Of a DNA stretch of 64,000 nt, positions 44,434 through 54,400 are shown in pieces. A program made the position numbers and the translations under genes. This DNA is from Aculops lycopersici (Eukaryota; Arthropoda; Arachnida; Trombidiformes; Eriophyidae). Position 1 is the stretch's first letter. Each line of letters starts with the position of its first letter. The stretch spans positions 1,607,154-1,671,153 of the forward strand of contig WNKI01000002.1 of the NCBI GenBank assembly GCA_015350385.1, written 5' to 3'. A model generated the notes under the pieces. That model worked only from the letters and a program-made list of their open reading frames with translations, had not been told where the DNA came from and searched no databases.

Positions 44434-46644
44434 TCATGGCCATTCGCTATCTCTCGCTGTCCGAGTTAGCTGATTTGGGAGGTCGTCCTTAGCCAACAAA
44501 AGCATTTCGACGGACTTAAGTTCTTCTTTGGGCGATGATAAGCTCCGCGGGGATGAGTTTGGCGTCAACATGATGCTCGAGTCTGCAACACTACTTGATA
44601 CAACCATGGATACAGATTCTTCGGGCGCGTAGTGATCTTGGTTCGATGATGTTATTGTCGATGTTGCTGTAAGTGGATCCTCTGTCTGTAATGGCGATAA
44701 AGAGGTTGTTGGTGCCGGATCATGGACAGTCTCGCAATCGATATGATCTTCAAATTCTTTTTGTGCGATCAATGATTTGTGCGCATAGAAGAAACAGTAA
44801 CCACATTTGCTAACATTGCTCTTGACATCAGCTTCTTGCACTTTGGTAATCGAATCATCATCACATGAGTACCATGAGAAATTGTTTTGATTGTAAACGT
44901 AACTTGTATAATGGCCAGCATTGAGTGATGATCCCAGATGACAAACAACAGCCAATAATTGATACTTGTTGTCATCATCATGGAAGTCTCGGTGGGCAGA
45001 GGGCGAGTGGCTCGGCGACTTGTTCTCTTGGAATGGCACAGACAACTCGAAGGGAGCCTCAATCTCATCTAAACTCTTCTTGCCGGTATAAGAGTATCTT
45101 GCTAAGGTGATGAATAAAACTTGAGGTAGCTTTCTGATCAAGCACTTTCTGGTTCGGTGTTTGGAATCACAACCGGGTTGAGAACAACTGTACTCTAACA
45201 GATCATCCTTGAAATAATTGTTCAACGCGTCACTGAGTGTGTAATGTTTCTCTTCTGGCTGATTAGCTACATTGACGGTGATTGGGGCTCGGGTGGTTGT
45301 TCGTAAGGTGCTAGTATATGTGTTTGGATTTTGATTATTAGTGCTGTCTGGTTTGTCGGACAGTTCCAAGTTTGCTATAGACATAGTGTTGTTGCGATTT
45401 GTGTTACTATGAGGTGATGATTCTTCTTGTGGTTGGGGTGATCCAGAATCCACTCGGGGGGCTAGAGAATCATTGTCACTACTTCTACTGTCGCTCTCTT
45501 GATTAGCAATATTGTCTTCTTTCTCCTCGTACTCTAGAACTGAAGGACTTTTACTGTCTTTTCGGTCATTGATGTCATTATCCCCAGAAGATTGATTCGA
45601 TTTGGGAGAATCTAGCCCGAGATCCGAGGTGGGAGGTGTTGGAATGCTGCTCGTTGCGTCGTTATTTACTGTCAACTCTTCTGGAGTATTAATATGAGGT
45701 AGAGTCAATGGAAGAGTTCTAATCTTCTCTGGACCATTTGACATGATTCTATGTTGACATTTGGGACATCTAACAAGGTAATCAAGTTCGAGCTCGAAGG
45801 CTTTAGTCACCGGATTGTCATCATCGTTTGTTTTCTCAAGACTTTGGTAAAATTCTTGGATAGAATCGATGACATGATACAAAAATTCGCTGGCATCTTG
45901 TTGGTGAGTTGAGTTAAACTGAGAACTCCTCTCGCCTACGGCAGATTTTAGCTCTTCTAGACGAGATTCAACCTCAGATTGTTCACCTTGTGAGGTGTAT
46001 GTTTTGTAGAGTCGCTCTAGGGCATTTGCAATCTTGAACCTTACATCTCCTTTCTCCTCCTCAGAGGCAGATGAAAGCTCTTTCATAGAACTCTCAAAGT
46101 TGCTCATGAACATATTCAAATTGAATAAACATTGGATGATAGAATTTTCGTAGCAAGTATTTCCTAGATTTTTCAATGGTACAGGACTATCACGATCGAG
46201 ACATTTAACCTCTGGCTCGCCAAAAAGCTCGATCGTATCCGGCTCAGATGTCTCTGGTTGGGGTTGAGGTTTTGGGTTGAGTAATGGTAATGGTTGTTGT
46301 TGTTCATCTTCTTCGTCTTCAATTGTGGCGCCCAATGTTATTGTTGGAATAACTGATGATGGCTTCAACTCAATGGTGGTGGTTGTTGTTCCTGTAGATG
46401 TTGTTGCAGATGTTTGCTTTTCTGATTCGGATATTCTTTGAACTAAAGCGGCTGCATTATCACTGAATGTCTTCCAATTGGGCCTCAATGAGGTTGCCGA
46501 TGGCGATTTTGAAATATCATCATGCAAACGGCTTCGTTTAGGCGGAGACTCGCCATAAAAGGAGCGCACGGCGAAGCTACTTGACGGTGAAGAAGTTTTC
46601 TCGCTCATCATGGCATCAAGATAACTTCTATGGCTCATCAGCAA
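44434..46644 (-). CDS. Ubiquitin-specific protease (USP37-like)
   Basis: Single exon, 736 residues. The USP catalytic domain starts near residue 154 with PLKNLGNTCYENSIIQCLF, nucleophile Cys164, and ends with NAGHYTSYVYNQ (His578), WYSCDDDSI and GYCFFYAHKS. The two CxxC pairs of the zinc-binding fingers appear as CPKC and CSQPGC. The 110-residue Ser/Thr/Gln-rich N-terminus and a roughly 160-residue low-complexity insert between fingers and palm resemble the USP37/29/26 and USP1 groups; the C-terminal box YQLLAVVCHLGS...GYCFFYAHK is nearest USP37 from memory. It removes ubiquitin from protein substrates. Cys-box residue Tyr-Glu after the catalytic Cys is unusual, as Met/Leu/Phe is common there. 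Ends 131 bp from convergent VPS11. Confidence 0.85.
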   Translation of the reverse strand: MLMSHRSYLDAMMSEKTSSPSSSFAVRSFYGESPPKRSRLHDDISKSPSATSLRPNWKTFSDNAAALVQRISESEKQTSATTSTGTTTTTIELKPSSVIPTITLGATIEDEEDEQQQPLPLLNPKPQPQPETSEPDTIELFGEPEVKCLDRDSPVPLKNLGNTCYENSIIQCLFNLNMFMSNFESSMKELSSASEEEKGDVRFKIANALERLYKTYTSQGEQSEVESRLEELKSAVGERSSQFNSTHQQDASEFLYHVIDSIQEFYQSLEKTNDDDNPVTKAFELELDYLVRCPKCQHRIMSNGPEKIRTLPLTLPHINTPEELTVNNDATSSIPTPPTSDLGLDSPKSNQSSGDNDINDRKDSKSPSVLEYEEKEDNIANQESDSRSSDNDSLAPRVDSGSPQPQEESSPHSNTNRNNTMSIANLELSDKPDSTNNQNPNTYTSTLRTTTRAPITVNVANQPEEKHYTLSDALNNYFKDDLLEYSCSQPGCDSKHRTRKCLIRKLPQVLFITLARYSYTGKKSLDEIEAPFELSVPFQENKSPSHSPSAHRDFHDDDNKYQLLAVVCHLGSSLNAGHYTSYVYNQNNFSWYSCDDDSITKVQEADVKSNVSKCGYCFFYAHKSLIAQKEFEDHIDCETVHDPAPTTSLSPLQTEDPLTATSTITSSNQDHYAPEESVSMVVSSSVADSSIMLTPNSSPRSLSSPKEELKSVEMLLLAKDDLPNQLTRTARDSEWP

Positions 46645-47353
46645 AAAGTTCGCAGTTATCTCAATACATAGATGGAGAAATCTTAAAGTACTTGGATTGT
46701 TACTTCTTCCTCCTCACTGTGTGTAGACTTGTGATCTTGATATATTGTATGAGTGTATTTGTGTGTTGCTTACCTCTACTAAAATCTAACTGATGTTCGT
46801 GTTGGCTCAATGAATCAAGATCTATTGACAGGTTTATTGTTGTGCTTGTCATTGATTGACTTTAATTTGTATAGACAGTCTAATTGTTAAACAGTAAGTT
46901 CAGTTTCGAAAGCCTTATGTTCATTAATATTAACTTGAGCCGGCTTGTCTTCTTCTCCAGTATTCTTCTCATATCATTTCATCGATTGTTTCATTGTATC
47001 ACAACAACACACAGACAGACGCACACGCCATTCGATTGCATTGGATGCAAAATGTGCTCGTGACGATCGCACACATAGACAGACGAGTAGATTTTCAGTG
47101 TTTGCCGCGCCAACAACGCCGAACGCGCCAAAATCACCGCGCAATCTCAAAATATTTTGGCGCCATTTTCGAAGCCACGCCGGCTTGCGCAATGCAATGC
47201 GGCAAATGCGCGAAAAAGTCAATGGCCTTGAAAAGATGACGGGGTCGGAGGTAGAAAGATTGCTCTAAATTCGCGAGGCAATGTTGATTTGGTAGTGTCA
47301 AAATGGTTGCAACTTGCAAGAGTTGGCACAATAAAAGCGGACATTTATTATGT
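46645..47353. other. Intergenic: USP promoter side and next gene's 3' side
   Basis: Lies upstream of the USP gene and downstream of the FIRRM-like ORF, both on the minus strand. Open frames on both strands (for example 46945-47268 plus) overlap one another and resemble nothing known. Confidence 0.5.
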
Positions 47354-48010
47354 CTATGTGGTAAAATCTAAGATGTGTTGATAGTTTGAGTTCTGGAAGT
47401 TGACAATTGGATGCTTGATCCGATTTATGAGCGCTGCGCCCTTGACTACGGCCTCTGGTGGTGCTAATTTGCAGAGATTCATTATCAACAGGCACATAGA
47501 CATTTTTCTATTCGGGTGAACATTTCGCATTAGAAAGATGTAGATATCCGAGGCCATCATCGAGCAAATGTTATTTGGACTGAAGATATGTTTTATCATC
47601 AGTTTTTGTACGTAAGCGAATCTATCACCTAGTATTTGAGTTATGAATGCACAACATCTTGAGTAGGCAAGTTCATAAAATGAAAGTTTGTTCTCATGAG
47701 TATATATATCACTTAGGCCTGATTGTTTTTGGAGATCATCGTAAAGCGAACATAGATATGGATGATTAGGATTTGAAATATGGGGCAGTATTTGAAATAC
47801 GGTGGCTAGCGGACAGTGTTTGTCCTCTGTATAATCTTTCGGGGTTTGTTGGTTAACCCTTTCGGACTTTAGTATGGTCTCCTCGATGGATACAAAGATT
47901 TGTGCAGCTGACTCTAACCAAATCTGCTCACTTTCTCCACCAGGATGATCAGGATTGGCTAGCTTACTTATCCTTTCCATCAAATTTCTAATATCATCGT
48001 CAGCAGACAT
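47354..48010 (-). CDS. FIRRM/C1orf112-like fragment
   Basis: 218 residues. The stretch YELAYSRCCAFITQILGDRF followed by SPNNICSMMASDIYIFLMRN and a Leu-rich helix resembles the middle of C1orf112 (FIRRM), the FIGNL1 partner that controls RAD51 unloading in homologous recombination. The match is from memory and moderate. The human protein is about 850 residues, so this would be a truncated, split or partly unannotated gene. The frame is open upstream of the ATG to a CTTCAG acceptor-like site ending at about 48020, so an upstream exon may exist. The ORF ends at 47354 without further recognisable sequence downstream. Alternative: an unrelated alpha-helical repeat protein. Confidence 0.5.
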   Translation of the reverse strand: MSADDDIRNLMERISKLANPDHPGGESEQIWLESAAQIFVSIEETILKSERVNQQTPKDYTEDKHCPLATVFQILPHISNPNHPYLCSLYDDLQKQSGLSDIYTHENKLSFYELAYSRCCAFITQILGDRFAYVQKLMIKHIFSPNNICSMMASDIYIFLMRNVHPNRKMSMCLLIMNLCKLAPPEAVVKGAALINRIKHPIVNFQNSNYQHILDFTT

Positions 48011-48531
48011 GTCAGTTGTGTCTAGTAAGGCTTTATGTTTCCCTGAAGTTTTAATATTGGTTGGAATATTTGATTAAATCAAAACAAATAGTAGATCGGT
48101 AAAAATGTAGCGTACGTACTTTTTCACGGAGTCGGCGTGACGCGAAATGTTTTCAGTGGCAAGTTTCAATGTTTTGATCAATGGAAATTTCAAATATTTC
48201 CCGCCACGTTGTGCGCAAGCGCTCTGAGGCGCGGAAGTTAAACGCATGATGAAGGCATGCAGATTTTCTATGGACTTTTTCTTTGGAGCCGGCTCCGTAC
48301 GAAGTGCATGGGGCAGTGCACGCATTTCTCTGCAAAGCGCATGTTTTTCGTCGCATGTCTGAAGATTGCTAAATAAATTCACTCTCATGAAAGGCATATT
48401 CCTGAAAAACTTCTAACTCTAGGACAAGCGAGCCCAACATTATATCCTATTTTGTAATTGTCCAATTATTAATAACTATTTATCTACTTGCGTACATATA
48501 TTGATCTTGAAGATTTAGGCAAAAAAGAAAA
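48011..48531. other. Divergent upstream region of RpL5 and the FIRRM-like gene
   Basis: Contains a minus-strand open frame (48074-48397) with a GTACGTACG donor-like site near 48120, which might be a 5' exon of the minus-strand gene. The phases of the candidate donor and acceptor do not match. It also holds the RpL5 promoter and 5' UTR. Confidence 0.4.
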
Positions 48532-49662
48532 ATGGTATGTATCAAGATACAGTTCTAGCCACAGTAGTTAATCCACAACCCAACATATCCACGTGCTTTC
48601 ATGACAAATACTAATATCGGCTAACCTAATGTCCTATCCTAAAACTTATCATCGATCTAGGCGTTTGTCAAGCGTGTCAAGAACAAGGCATACTTCAAGA
48701 GATTTCAAGTCAAGTTCAAGAGGAGAAGAGGTAAGTTTAACATCATCAAAATGACTGTTGGCAATACACCTGACCTTTGAGAATGACCACTAACAAATGT
48801 TCATTCTATCATTCATCTTCAACTTATAGAGGGAAAAACCGACTACTATGCCAGAAAGAGGCTTGTTGTTCAAGACAAGAACAAATACAACACACCCAAA
48901 TACAGGCTCGTGGTGAGAATCACTAACAAAGATATCACTGCTCAGATTGCGGCAGCCAAGATTCAAGGTGACGTTATATTATGTCAAGCCAACGCTCACG
49001 AGCTACCACGTTATGGAATCAAGTTAGGTTTGACCAATTACGCTGCAGCTTATGCTACAGGTCTCCTGTTAGCTCGTCGTGTCCTCAAGAAGCTAAAGCT
49101 CGACTCGACCTACGTGGGACAGAAGGAGGTCGATGGTGAGCAGTACAACGTTGAAGACGAGGACGACAAGCCAGGCGCTTTTCGTGCATTCCTCGACGTT
49201 GGTCTCGCTAGAACCTCGACTGGTGCTCGTATCTTTGGTGTCATGAAAGGTGCATGCGATGGTGGTATCGATATCCCACACAGCACCAAGCGTTTCCCAG
49301 GTTACAATGCTGAGTCGAAGGAATTCGATGCCTCAGTTCACCGTAACTTCATCTTTGGTCAGCATGTTGCCGAGTACATGAAGACCTTGAAGGAGGAGGA
49401 CGAAGATGCCTACAAGAGACAGTTCTCTAGATATATTAAGGAGGGAATCACAGCTGATAATATGGAGGAGATCTATAAGAAAGCCCATGCAGCCATCAGA
49501 GCCAACCCAGATCGCGTCACGAAGGCGGCCAAGAAGGACCTTCCAAAACCGAAGCGCTACAACAAGAAGAAGTTGACTCTAGCTGCCCGAAAGAACAAGA
49601 TCGCATTGAAGAAGAAGGCCATTATAGCAAGATTAGACGCAGAAGTCAAGGCAGATTCATAA
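48532..49662 (+). CDS. RpL5: 60S ribosomal protein L5 (uL18)
   Basis: Three exons: 48532-48534 (the ATG alone, followed by GTATGT), 48661-48730 and 48830-49662, with GT-AG introns of 126 and 99 bp. They total 906 nt and 301 residues, matching the family (about 297). Sequence landmarks are [58 protein letters not shown] and [19 protein letters not shown], with a basic Lys/Arg-rich C-terminus. L5 binds 5S rRNA with L11 in the nucleolus and places it in the large subunit. A start codon forming the whole first coding exon is common in ribosomal protein genes, where intron 1 sits near the promoter. Confidence 0.96.
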
Positions 49663-49961
49663 ACAATAATCTGAAAATTAAACCTAATAATATTAAAACG
49701 ATTCTCCTATTGAGTAATTTACTACAAATTTTTGTAATCAGTCTATGGGATCTGCCTACAACTACAGGTGTGTATTTCTTTTCGTGAATGAACCGATAGT
49801 GTGTATGGTAGTCTCTCTTGAGCTATATTCCCTGTTTGGTACGATTTGCATCTATCCTGAAGCTCAAGTAGCTGAATTGCTCTGAATCTATCACTAGCCG
49901 ATTGGATCCCAGTCTGACTGCAGTTCAAGAACTTCCTAGATTACCTTTGTTTTGTCGGCAT

Positions 49962-50663
49962 CTACGTTGTTGTTGTTACTATGGCCCGTGCCGGTCTTAC
50001 TCCGTTTGTCGCTAATTTTACCTGTGTCTTTGCTCTCGCTTGGTTCAGATAGGTTTGTCTATAGAAGGAGACGAACAGTGTTAAAAAGGTAAGCCCCATG
50101 CCGATGTTGATCATAATTAATCCCGGTGGGAAGTTGCAACCAGGCGATCCCATGAACAATAGAGGCTGAGCGCAATGTATCAGGAGGAGAGCAAACTGAC
50201 TAATTTGCATTGTGGTTAGGTATTTCTTCCACCATAGGTACTTCTGCATGCTCGGACCGAAGGTTGCAAGTCCATAGTAAGCGTACATTATGATATGCAC
50301 GAACATGTTTGTAGTTGGCAACAAGCCATTCGTTGGTAATGGGTAGAATTTAAGGCCAATGTACATCAATGTTGGCACAACTCCATGATGGAACACGTGC
50401 AAAAAGGATATTTGCGAGTACTTCTTTCGCAAAATGAAGAAGAATGTGTCGAAGAATTCTAGATACCTGGTGTGGAAGAATAGGTGGCCATAATGAAGCA
50501 TAAGATCTCGCTTGTTGTAGCTCAACGCCTCGCCGCAACCCCAAAAGTCTAGTCCATACCGGAAGGATGTGATGGAGCCGAGGAATAGATAGGTGTTGAT
50601 TATAACTGTAAGAGAAGACAGCTTCGTCACCAAGGATGCCGAAGCAATCCTATAGTTTGCCAT
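49962..50663 (-). CDS. ELOVL-family very-long-chain fatty acid elongase, N-terminus short or missing
   Basis: 233 residues in one frame. The diagnostic histidine box FLHVFHHG lies at 88-94, preceded by RYLEFFDTFFFILRKKYSQI and followed by NMFVHIIMYAYYGLATFGP and multiple membrane helices. This is the ELO condensing enzyme of the ER that adds C2 units from malonyl-CoA to acyl-CoA. Family members are about 270-320 residues; the first roughly 80, with the first two helices and the NPxP-like lead-in, are absent. An upstream exon is likely. The frame closes just upstream of the ATG, and the only upstream space before the retroelement is 380 bp (50664-51044), in which I could not place a matching exon. 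Confidence 0.85.
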   Translation of the reverse strand: MANYRIASASLVTKLSSLTVIINTYLFLGSITSFRYGLDFWGCGEALSYNKRDLMLHYGHLFFHTRYLEFFDTFFFILRKKYSQISFLHVFHHGVVPTLMYIGLKFYPLPTNGLLPTTNMFVHIIMYAYYGLATFGPSMQKYLWWKKYLTTMQISQFALLLIHCAQPLLFMGSPGCNFPPGLIMINIGMGLTFLTLFVSFYRQTYLNQARAKTQVKLATNGVRPARAIVTTTT

Positions 50664-51044
50664 AATGCAGCTTTAAGTTTAACTTCATGCTAGTCAGTAT
50701 TAGTAATCTACCTACTTTCTCGGAGATAATTAAGGAGGAAAGTATAATGCTCGCGCGGAGGACGTAATCGATGGCAACCACAAGTAGCCAAACCAGGAGG
50801 ATTGACCTGAGGTCCGCTTTTGTAACGTTCCAAACTAACTTCGTTACAATATTGTAAGGTCGATGGTAAATCCAAATAGTAAAGTAACTGGGCTTTAGAT
50901 GTTAACTCGTGAGTTGTTAAAGCATAAGTGAAGTTTATTTTCGAAATGGTTGCACAGAATGGGCGCACAGAGCGCGATTTACAGATTACGCTCAAAATGA
51001 GCACTATCGCGTTACACTTTGTTTTCCTGCTATCGAAGTTGGGG
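50664..51044. other. Elongase upstream region up to retroelement A
   Basis: On the minus strand it contains an open frame with a hydrophobic stretch (SILLVWLLVVAIDYVLRASI) and a GTAGGT donor-like site, but a 45-bp intron would be needed to join it to the elongase. I do not call it an exon. Ends at the inferred 5' LTR boundary of element A. Confidence 0.35.
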
Positions 51045-51445
51045 TGTTGTATGGTACTAGTCGGTTACCTCGGCTCCGCCCGAGGTTAGAAATTATTTTG
51101 TGCTGTGTGGAGAAAGGTGGGAAGATAAATGCGCAAAAGTACAACTAGACGTGTGCAAAAGTGAGACTGGTGCTTTTATTGAGCGGCTTCTTCTATTTAT
51201 GCGGGACTGTGGCGTGGTGCGGGACGAGTGGGCCGGCCGATGCAATCCGAGCTGAATCCGGTCCATGCCTGCGCGGGGATTTCTGTGCGCTGCTGCGCGC
51301 TTCAAGTCGCAGAGCGCCACACTGTGAGCGGTACGAGCGACCCGCAGGCACGCCCCCCCCCACTCGCTTCTCGGGCTGCGTCCCGCCCCGTATATAAAAG
51401 CGCATCGCGCACAATAAAAGTCTAGTTGCATTTATGACTCTAACA
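51045..51445 (+). repeat. Inferred 5' LTR of element A
   Basis: Boundaries are inferred from the TGTTG start, TAACA end and adjacent primer site; the second LTR is outside the window. It is strikingly CpG- and GC-rich (51160-51390), unlike surrounding DNA. It holds a TATATAAA box at 51391-51398 and AATAAA at 51413-51418, only about 15 bp apart, so the polyadenylation signal probably sits upstream of or at the transcription start. Confidence 0.7.
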
Positions 51446-51456
51446 GGTTAACAGCC
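51446..51456 (+). other. Element A primer binding site (tRNA-Asn anticodon arm)
   Basis: GGTTAACAGCC starts directly after the LTR. Its complement, GGCTGTTAACC, is the anticodon stem-loop sequence of metazoan tRNA-Asn(GUU), known from general tRNA knowledge. Copia elements prime from a half-tRNA cut at the anticodon, so this fits that mode. Confidence 0.7.
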
Positions 51457-51481
51457 AAAAGATAGCGCTTATTATGCAACC

Positions 51482-54400
51482 ATGGAAGAAAAGTTTTCGA
51501 TCTCGAAGTTCAACGGCAGCGACTTCGCCGTATGGAAGATTCAAGTAAAAACCTACATTGAAAGCAAAGAGCTAGGTGACCAGCTAACTGCTGATCCACC
51601 TAGCGAAACGAAAAGCAATGAACTATCAGTGTTCACGAAGCGAGACCAGAAGGTCAAATCAATTATTCTAATGGCTCTCGAGCCGAAGTTTATAAAGCTC
51701 ATCATGCACCTCAACACTGCAAAACAAATGTGGCAACGTCTCATCGCTGTCCACGAACAGAAGTCAGAAGGGGCTAAGATGGCCGTTCAGACGAGATTTT
51801 ACAATGCGAAAATCAATGCAAATGAGAGTGTAAGCCATTTTGTTGCAAGAGTCGAGTACTTATCAAGCCAACTGACTGACGTTGGATCACCAATTACGGA
51901 ATCCAATGTCATCGGAAAGATAGTCTCAAGCCTGGGTCCAAAATATGACAGTTTTGTATCTAGCTGGCTCTCAACACCACCAGCACAACAAACAATGGAA
52001 GTCCTGCTTCAGCGACTTCTAGCCGAAGAGCAAATCAAGGGTGGGAGTCGCCAAAACCATGCCAACGCCTTGAATGCTCAAGCCAAAAATAAACAAAAGA
52101 AAGCAAATGCCAATACCAACGCCACTGCCAACAAAACTGCCAATCAAAATAATGCCAAACCGACAACAGCTAATCAAAACAAGCTAAGCAAAGAACAAGC
52201 TGAAAAGCTCAAGCAAGAAACAGAATGTTTCAAATGCAAAAAGAAGGGCCACTGGCGGTCAGAATGCCCATACCTGACCTCAGCAGAACGTGAACGATTT
52301 GCCCGCAAGCCCCGGAGCGAAACCGAGGCATGCACTGCCGAAACCAATGTTTGCTCCAAGCAAGACGAATGGATCTTTGACACAGGTTCGTCAAGACACA
52401 TGACACATGATTTTTCGACCATCTGCAACTACAAGGAACTTGAGACACCAATGAAGATTTACTATGGTAACGATAATTTTGATCTGGGATTGGGAGTTGG
52501 TGACGTAGTCATCACTTCACCCAGCAGCGAGCTTAAAGCAGTTGTGCTCAAAGGAGTCGTATACGTCCCAGGCATTCGACGCAAGCTATTTTCCCTGTCA
52601 TCATCTTCAAAGTCTATTGTAGCGGAATTCTCGGATGACGAAATAAGAGTGAAATCGAGAGCAACAGGTCGCCTCATGTTCACAGCACATCGTAGAAGGG
52701 GATTGTACTTCACAGACATGCAAGATAATGGCTCAGCCGGAGCCTCAGCCAATGCCTTAATCGACGCCCAAACTAACGCCTCAGCCAACGCAATTGACGA
52801 TAAGATAGCACTCGATCTTTGGCACCAAAGATTTGGGCATGTCCACCTACGAGCTTTAGAGAGCATGATTCGACACGAATCTGTCGAAGGTCTTGATTGC
52901 GCCATTCCTGCTAAGCATCAGACAACCACTTCACATGTAAATTGCGATCCATGTGTTCGTGGAAAACTGACACGACGCTCATTTCCAATGAGGAGGACAC
53001 CTCGAGTGAATGACATTGGCCACCGTCTGCATGTAGACATTTGTGGACCAATTTCACCTCCAACTCTTAAAGGCTCTAAATATTTTGTCTTGTATAAAGA
53101 CGAAGCTAGCAACTATCGCCAGGTTTTCTTTGTCAAATCGAAGGATGAAGTCTTTGACACTATTCGCAAAGCAATCGTTCAACTGCAGGCGGATACCGAC
53201 AAACGAGTCAGAACTCTGGTAAGTGACAAGGGTAGTGAATTCACCAGCAAACGTACGCAAGATTTCCTCCTTTCGAAAGAGATCACACATTCTGTCTCGG
53301 CGCCATATATGCCATCACAAAACGGTTTTATCGAACGAGACAACCGCACTGTGATGGAGGCGTGCAGGTGCATGTTATATGCTAAAAAGGTGCCCGAGTT
53401 CCTATGGGGCGAAGCAGTTAACACTGCTGTTTACTTATTGAACAGAACCATCAATAAGAACCTCGGGAACTTAACCCCGTTCGAAAGATACTTCAAGAAT
53501 AAGCCGAAAGTTTCGCATCTTCGTATTTTTGGTTCCTTAGTTTATGTCAAAGAACAAGAAAAGAAAAGATCGGGATATCAACGCAAGCTAGATCCCAGAT
53601 CCTACCCAGGTCTATTTGTTGGCTATACGGAACACAACTATACCTATAGAGTCTACGTACCAGCAGATAAATCGATCGTCATCACAAGCAACGTTAAGTT
53701 TGATGAGACTAGTTCGTTTCCAGTGGGAGATTCGAACCCTCCGAACTACAATAGCCTTGACATCATCATCAACGATCTCAACGATCAAAGCGAGCCAGCT
53801 GTCTCCGATGATGACAATAATAGTGACAACTTGGATGACGAAGCCACTGGCGAGGGTCCTCTTCAGCGCTCAGAAAGTTTTCATGATGCTCCCGAAAACT
53901 CGGATGATGATCCAATCAACTACAATGATAATGATATCGTCAACATGGACATTGAGCCACCAACTCCTCCAAGGAGTTCGAGTTTGGAAGCAGCAAGGCC
54001 ACCGGTGCCGAAGCACTCTTACAATCTTCGCTCTGCCAAAAACAATTATGCTGAAGCTCTCGCGGCTGCGATGGGAGAACCCCAAACATACCAAGAAGCA
54101 ATCACTTGTCCAGAGGCTGCAAACTGGAAAGCAGCCATGGATAGTGAGATGGAATCTCTGATTACAAACAACACTTGGTCTCTCACAACGCTACCTGCCA
54201 ATCGTCGAGCTGTGAGCTGCAAATGGGTTTATAAACTAAAACTAAACTCGGATGGCTCAGTAAATCGTTACAAAGCGCGTTTAGTTGCACGTGGTTTCAC
54301 TCAGCGACCAGGGGTCGACTATGAGGAAACCTACTCGCCTGTCGTGAAACTTGAATCCATTCGTACCATACTATCAATCGCTACAGCTGAGGATCTCGAG

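Noticed and set aside
46945..47268. 107-codon plus-strand ORF upstream of the USP gene
   Set aside because: Composition is random-like and an overlapping minus-strand ORF is equally long; no family resemblance.
48074..48397. Minus-strand ORF as a 5' exon of the FIRRM-like gene
   Set aside because: The two donor phases available near 48120 do not join in frame to the acceptor near 48020, so I could not support it.
50708..51004. Hydrophobic minus-strand frame as the missing elongase exon
   Set aside because: Joining it needs a 45-bp intron, shorter than any other here, and the sequence does not resemble ELOVL N-termini.
51093..51431. ORFs on both strands within the element A LTR
   Set aside because: Long frames arise from the high GC content; the region is better explained as LTR U3.
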